Positions 59,074 to 64,000 of a stretch of DNA of 64,000 bases are shown in pieces. This DNA comes from Acanthochromis polyacanthus. Its lineage: Eukaryota > Chordata > Actinopteri > Pomacentridae. How positions within the stretch are numbered: the stretch's first letter is position 1; the number at the start of each line of letters is the position of its first letter. The notes beneath the pieces are model-generated. The model saw only the letters and a list, made by a program, of their open reading frames with translations. It did no database searches and had not been told where the DNA came from. Both the position numbers and the translations under genes were made by a program. The stretch covers positions 13,093,962 to 13,157,961 of the forward strand of contig NC_067121.1 of the NCBI RefSeq assembly GCF_021347895.1, read 5' to 3'.

Positions 59074-60850
59074 AGTGCTGTGAAAAAGTATTTGCCCCAT
59101 AGATATCTTTTATTTTGCATATTTGTCACACTTAAATATTTCAAGTTATCAAACTAATTTTAATATAAGACAAAGATAATACAAAATGCAGATTTTTCAT
59201 TGAAGAAAAAATGTTATTCAGCCCCACATTTCCCTGTTTGAAAAAGTAATTACCCCTTTAGCTACCAATCTACCAAATGACCAAATTCATTTGTCAGTTG
59301 GGTTCAGTTTCAACAGCCACACCCACACATGATTACTGCCAGTCTTGTTGAATCTAAACATCACTAAAATAGAACCTGTCTGGCACTGTGAAATAGCTAA
59401 AGGGTCTCAAAAATCAGCAGAGATGCCACGCTTTAAAGAGATTCAAGAACAGATTCAAAACAAAGTCACTGACATTAATCAGTCTGGAGGGTTGCAAAGA
59501 CATTACTAAGGCTCTGGGACTCGAGAACCACAAAGGAGAAAACAAGAAAGACCTTTCCAGAAGTGGCTGGCCGAGCACAATTTTTCCAGAAGCACCTCAA
59601 CATCTAATCCAGGAGGTCACAAAAGAACCCAGACAAACCTCAAACGATCTGCAGGCCTCACTTGCTTCAGTAAAGGTCAGTGTACAAGATTTCAAATTAT
59701 CCTTACTGAGGAATCGTTTAGCAAAAATGGAATCCATGAGACAGTTACAAGGTGTAGACCATGACCATGACCAAGAAGAACAGAATGGCTCATCTGGCAA
59801 TTGCAAAAAAATATCTAGATTGAACCCCAAGACTTTTAGAATAACATCCTGTGGACTGATAAGTGAAAGGTAGAAATTTTGGGAAGATATGGGCTTGTTA
59901 CATCAAGCCTAAAGTTTATGCTGCATTCCATAAGAGGAACATGATACCAGCAGTGAAACATGGTGGTGGTGGTAGTGTGATGGTTTAGGACTGCTTTGCT
60001 TCCACAGGACCTGGATGACTTCTTATAACTGATGAAGTCCTGAATGCTACTCTCTTTCAGAAAATCCTCCTGGAGAATATCCACCCATCAGTTCATGACC
60101 ATAAGCTTGAGCACAAATGGGTTATGCAGTGCACAAGCAAGTCCACCTCTGAATGACTCAAAAGGAACAAAACTAAAGAACAAAGTCTGGACATCAATCC
60201 AGTTGAGATTGTGGTATCTGATCTGTTACATGTATTACTTAAGTTAGTAGAATAGAATTTCTTTTGCCTGTTTAGTATCTGATAGGAGTTGGTATCTGGG
60301 TGACACAAATGTGGCCTACGTAGTAGAATGGAATGTGTTCTCCTGTTTACAGAGCCTTGTTGGAGGAGTTTTTCTAAGGGTTCTTCTGTCCAAAACGTTG
60401 ATTTAGGGGCTCTTCAGCTGTTGTAGAGTTTGGGGGTTGGTTGATGATGCTCCCTGCTTCCCCATATGGTAGGCAATACAGAACCATATGTTGTAACCCC
60501 CCTACATGTTGAAAACCTATAAAACCTGATTGCTGGCCATGGTCCAGCGAGGAATCAATTGGCCGGCTCCTTCCAGACTACTTCTGTCTGTACTGATGCT
60601 GTTCTTTCTTTTAATAAAATACTTTTAAAGAAAGTCAGTGTCACGGACATTTCTTCTTCACCTGCACATCACGGACATCAGAGAGAGAAACTACGACAAG
60701 ATGCTGTGGCAAGACCTCAAAAGGGAAATTCATGCTTAAAAATGAACAATAATGTGGCCGAAATAAAACTGTTTTAGAGTAAAGCCAAATCTCTTCCATG
60801 GCGATGTAAATGACGAATCACAAGCTACAGCAAATGTTTAAGTTTTGTAA
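59074..60850 (+). mobile_element. Tc1-like relic (Tc1-G), split by a solo LTR
   Basis: It starts CAGTGCTGTGAAAAAGTATT after TA (59072-59073). Transposase relics follow: an HTH start near 59424, a WTD codon pair near 59852, AVKHGGGGSVMV near 59953, KWVMQCTSKSTSE near 60117 (the second Asp region changed), and NPVE near 60198. The solo LTR (60210-60698) then intervenes, and the continuation LWQDLKREIHA is at 60703-60740. The right end was not found. Many stops. Confidence 0.7.
60210..60698 (+). mobile_element. Solo LTR of an endogenous retrovirus-like element
   Basis: TGTGGTATCTG...CTACGACA, 489 bp, with a 4-bp duplication AGAT at 60206-60209 and 60699-60702. TATAAAA at 60518-60524 and AATAAA at 60613-60618 place promoter and polyadenylation signals in the usual order. 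Removing it restores the Tc1-G coding line. Only noncoding LTR sequence is left. Confidence 0.82.
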
Positions 60851-61830
60851 TTAATATGTAATACATTATTTTTACGAAACGGCATTTTGTGTTTTGTGGG
60901 TTTTTTCTCTGGAGGAAAAATAAATAAAAATTCTAAATTCAAAAGACCCAAGCATTATCCATCATAATATGCATGTCACAACCAAGTTTTAGGATTGTTG
61001 TGTCCTTGCCTGTACCACTGCATGGATTTAACAGAGTAGGACAGACAAAAACAGGCACTCTGACACAAGCAGGCATACTTTAATCTGCAAGGCCAATAGG
61101 AGTGAAAAGATTCAGACAGACTTCCTGAGGCTTAGGGGGACAAACGCTAGAAACACTTTTTTATGGATGGCAAATCTTTCTTTCTTTCTTCATCTGTCTT
61201 TCTGTCATGGAGGTTTTGGATAGCCCTTCAGCAATGTACAGTCAGTCAAGCACATATCACAGATAACCTGAGCAAAGGTGTGTGTTGGTGTGCTGAACAC
61301 TAAATTGTCCACCAGACACGTGCATTACTTTACCTCAGGCTAAAGAAGAGACGTACAGAGGGAAGTGAAGACCAAGAGTGATTTCTTTTTTTTTCTTTTT
61401 TTTCTTTTCTTTTTCCTTTTGTCTGCAAGTCCGCTCAAAAATGACACCAACCACTCATAGTGTCATTGCTTAAGCTTCATGTGCAATTTTTTTTCTTCTT
61501 TGTGACTGTGACCATCACCTGCCCTCATGGCAAATTAACCTATGTTTATTTCAAGCTGTTTCCTACATTATGCCATTGAGGGCTGTGCACACCCAAGTGA
61601 AACATAAAACAAACACAGGACAGACAGAAAGGTGAGGCATAGACAGTGTTCTAAGAGAAAAGGTGCATTTTATTTGTTTGTACTCTTTAATTCACACCTT
61701 AAAACCATTTACAAATCTAAAACCCTTCACAAACACCTAATACGACAAAGTCCCAACTGGATCAATCATGAAGATGTCAGGAGGCCACAAGAAGGGTAGA
61801 TAGAGCAGAGTGAGATCCACAGACACTAAC
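60851..61830. other. Unassigned stretch
   Basis: A T-rich run at 61383-61420 and a CTTTCTTTCTTTC patch at 61168-61185; otherwise nothing recognised. Confidence 0.45.
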
Positions 61831-62822
61831 CCAGCAACCTCCACTGACTCAGCAACCGGAGGAACACACTGTATTGAGTTTTGGTAGGTGCCGGTGTGGT
61901 GGGTCTGGCATGCATGAAAACCTCCACCAAAAGGAGGGAGCTGTCCCCTCAAGCCCAAGGAGGTCCATCCAGCCCCCCCGCAGGAGCCACCAAGCGGAGA
62001 CCCAGCCCAGGAGCCCGGAGCGACCCCCCCCGACACAGCCAGAGCCCCAAGGCCCGCGCAGCAGAACGGGCCATAGCGGACCCCCACGGCGCCCCACCGG
62101 CCCACAGCCCCACCTCCCCCACGACCACCCGCCCCCCCATCCTCCCCCGCAACCCGACCCCCCCCCGCCCCTATGTGTATATTTACAAGTTGTATTGTGC
62201 GAAGTTTGTGAAGTGATTTAAGAGGAGCGATCAACGGGGCCCCACCCAGCCAGGCGGAGTGCCCAGTGCCCCCCCAAACACCCCCCCACCCCAACCCCCA
62301 ACCCCTCACCCCCCCCAGCCCCGGCGCCCCAGCGGGCAGACGGCGCAGGCCAGGCCAGAACACCCCCGCGGACCGCACCCGGTCCCCCTCCCCCTACCCT
62401 CCTCCCCCTCAGCCCCCCCACCCCATCCCACACCCGCCCTCCCATCCCACACCCATCCCCCGCCCCACCCCCCAGGGGGAGGGCGGAAGGCAGGAGAAGG
62501 AGGGGGAGGAGGAGACGACAAGAAAGGAGAGGACAGGCAGCAGAGCGGGAAGACGAGGGGGAGGGAGGAGGGAGGGGGCGAGGGAGAGGGGACAAGGCGG
62601 CGGAGGAAGACGGGAGGAGGGAGGCGAGGGGGGAAAAAAGGCAAGGAGGAGGAGGGGGAGAGGAGAGGGTACCACGGGGCACCCAGAGACCCACCAGGCC
62701 GGAACCGCAACCGCTAGCCGAAGAGCAACAGGCCATGCCAGAACAGCGCCGCCCCGAGCCCCTGGGCAACACCCCCGCACAGCACCCGCCGCGGGCACCG
62801 GGAGACAGCCGAGACGCAGTTA
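61831..62822. other. GC-rich, strand-skewed block
   Basis: From 61960 to about 62475 the plus strand is extremely C-rich with many runs of four to nine C. From 62475 to 62690 it is GA-rich (GGAGGAGG units). The overlapping long open frames on both strands are composition artefacts. A 50-bp AT-rich island (62170-62222) interrupts it. It lies directly downstream (minus-strand sense) of the L1-like RT and may be part of that element or a separate expansion. Confidence 0.7.
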
Positions 62823-64000
62823 GTTGTTGTCGGAGAAAGCTTTATGATTGCTTCAGCTAATGCCGGCGGCCGGAGCATGCTTTGAAGTGTTGGGATTCTT
62901 TTCTTAATAATATTTTTAACTTGAAGATAATGTAAAAAATTCCCGTTTTTTATTTTGTATTTTTGAAGCAAGTTTGTATATGACATGAACGTATTATCTG
63001 AAAAGAGGTGGTGGAGATGTGTGATTCCATTCTGCTCCCAAACAGCTAAATGGAGCGGCTGATTGTTAACTTGAAAATCAGGGTTGTACCAAATGGGAGA
63101 AAACTTACAGGGCTCCAATTTAGAGTTTGCAATTTCTAATGCCTTCCACCAAGCGGTCAAGGTGGAGGAAATCATTGGGTTTTTAAAACAGTTATGTCGT
63201 TTGATGGATGTTGTAATAAAGAGTATGTCTGAAAGTTTGATGCTATTGCAATCCTTCTGTTCTAATTCTAACCAACAGTTGGTATCTCCGGTAGGTTGTG
63301 TCCATAGAATAAGATATTGTAGCTGGTTAGCTAAATAATAATGCATAAAATTTGGTGCTTCTAAACCTCCTTCGGCTTTACTTTTCTGAAGAGTAGATAG
63401 ACTGATTTTTGCTTTTTTATTATTCCAGTAGAATTTTGTGATAGCCGAGTCCAGCGACTGGAACCAGTTGGACGTTGGTTTGAATGGAATCATTGCAAAG
63501 AAGTAATTTATTTTTGGTAGGATTTTCATTTTGATAGTAGCTATTCGTCCCATAAGAGATATAGGGAGATTGTTCCAGCGCTGTCGGTCATTGGTGATGT
63601 TATCCAGTAATGGGGAAAAATTTAAGTGAGCTAATTCAGATAATTTAGGTGAAATTTTTATGCCTAAGTATTTTAAGTTGCCTGTAGGGAAAGAGTAGTG
63701 AGGGTCCTGGTCTGCAGGACTCCATGAATTTTCTGTGATCGGAAGTAATGTTGATTTTGTCCAATTTATGGAATAATCTGATAACTCTGAAAATTTAGTT
63801 ATTAAATTAAATACTTCCCTTAATGAAATAGCCGGTTCTTCTAAATAAAGTAATATATCATCTGCGTATAAATTAATTTTGTGTTCTGTTGCCCCAGAGC
63901 GGATTCCTTGGATCCTGACATCCTGGCGCACAGCTGTTGCCAACGGCTCAATGAATATCGCAAATAACAAAGGAGAGAGTGGACAGCCCTGTCTGGTGCC
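62823..64000 (-). pseudogene. L1-like LINE reverse transcriptase, runs off the window
   Basis: An open minus-strand frame enters at the right edge (PLSPLLFAIFIEPLA at about 63940-63985, the block before the catalytic pair). YADD is at 63857-63868 (LYADDILLYL). Then come LKYLGIKIS and NNLPISLMGRIATIKMKILPK, and the L1-type C-terminal region AVWEQNGITHLHHLF near 63030. It continues without a stop to about 62823, where the coding style ends and the GC-rich block begins. The stop at 62714 lies in that block. The N-terminal part is outside the window. About 380 codons are intact, so this is a fairly young copy. Whether it is truncated at 62823 or joined to its own 3' UTR is not clear. Confidence 0.85.

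Noticed and set aside
61737..62823. Open frames of 110-213 codons on both strands
   Set aside because: All frames are open because the block is C-rich or GA-rich; there are Pro/Gly/Arg-rich translations and no domain.

Overview
The window is vertebrate and almost certainly from a ray-finned fish. It has no operons, ribosome binding sites or dense genes. It is a thick layering of transposable elements of teleost type: Tc1 elements with several different inverted ends, PIF/Harbinger with its Myb-like partner gene, an XPG-nuclease (Academ-like) transposon, hAT MITEs, RTE, CR1/L2/Rex1-like and L1-like LINEs, a Penelope relic, Ty3/gypsy chromoviruses of the Tf1/sushi kind, and endogenous retrovirus (ERV) pieces. 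These sit among long AT-rich stretches, (TA)n, (CA)n and (TCTA)n tracts and a roughly 690-bp CT-rich array. I found no conserved single-copy host gene that I can name.

Layout. 1-5000: minus-strand ERV pol relic split by a complete Harbinger element (651-3604, TSD CAG). 5000-8100: gypsy LTR fragment, minisatellite, second (partial) Harbinger. 8132-9765: Tc1-A. 9766-13375: mostly unassigned, with LINE tails and a large tetranucleotide array. 13376-18735: a minus-strand LINE broken by an Academ-like transposon (13913-18579, TSD ATC), which itself carries a nearly intact Tc1 (Tc1-B) and an RTE fragment. 19741-23502: minus-strand Rex1/CR1-like LINE with Tc1-C nested in it, abutting a dead gypsy integrase-chromodomain fragment (23503-24905). 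25213-26665: a 1.45-kb nearly perfect palindromic (foldback) element. 27284-32786: a two-gene unit, a C2H2-finger protein with a transposase-like body followed by a SAM-domain (SAMD3-like) gene with recognisable introns, both broken, the second invaded by a Tc1 fragment and the CT array. 33829-38934: MITE, L1-like endonuclease fragment, Tc1-E, a small foldback and a hAT MITE. 38996-40932: RTE LINE with a 494-codon open RT frame. 41300-49376: scattered LTR, gypsy, Penelope and LINE relics. 49378-52887: a young 3.5-kb LTR retrotransposon with 98% similar LTRs, a self-priming signature and an unusual repeat-rich ORF instead of gag-pol. 52888-61000: hAT-like, LINE and Tc1 relics, one Tc1 split by a solo LTR. 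61830-64000: a GC-rich strand-skewed block and a minus-strand L1-like RT running off the window.

The strongest candidates for something under-described are the palindromic element lying in the apparent 5' intron of the finger/SAM gene pair, that gene pair itself, the self-priming LTR element whose start codon lies inside its primer-binding site and whose only ORF codes for decapeptide repeats, and the XPG-nuclease transposon with 3-bp duplications. All identifications come from reading the sequence; no database search was run.
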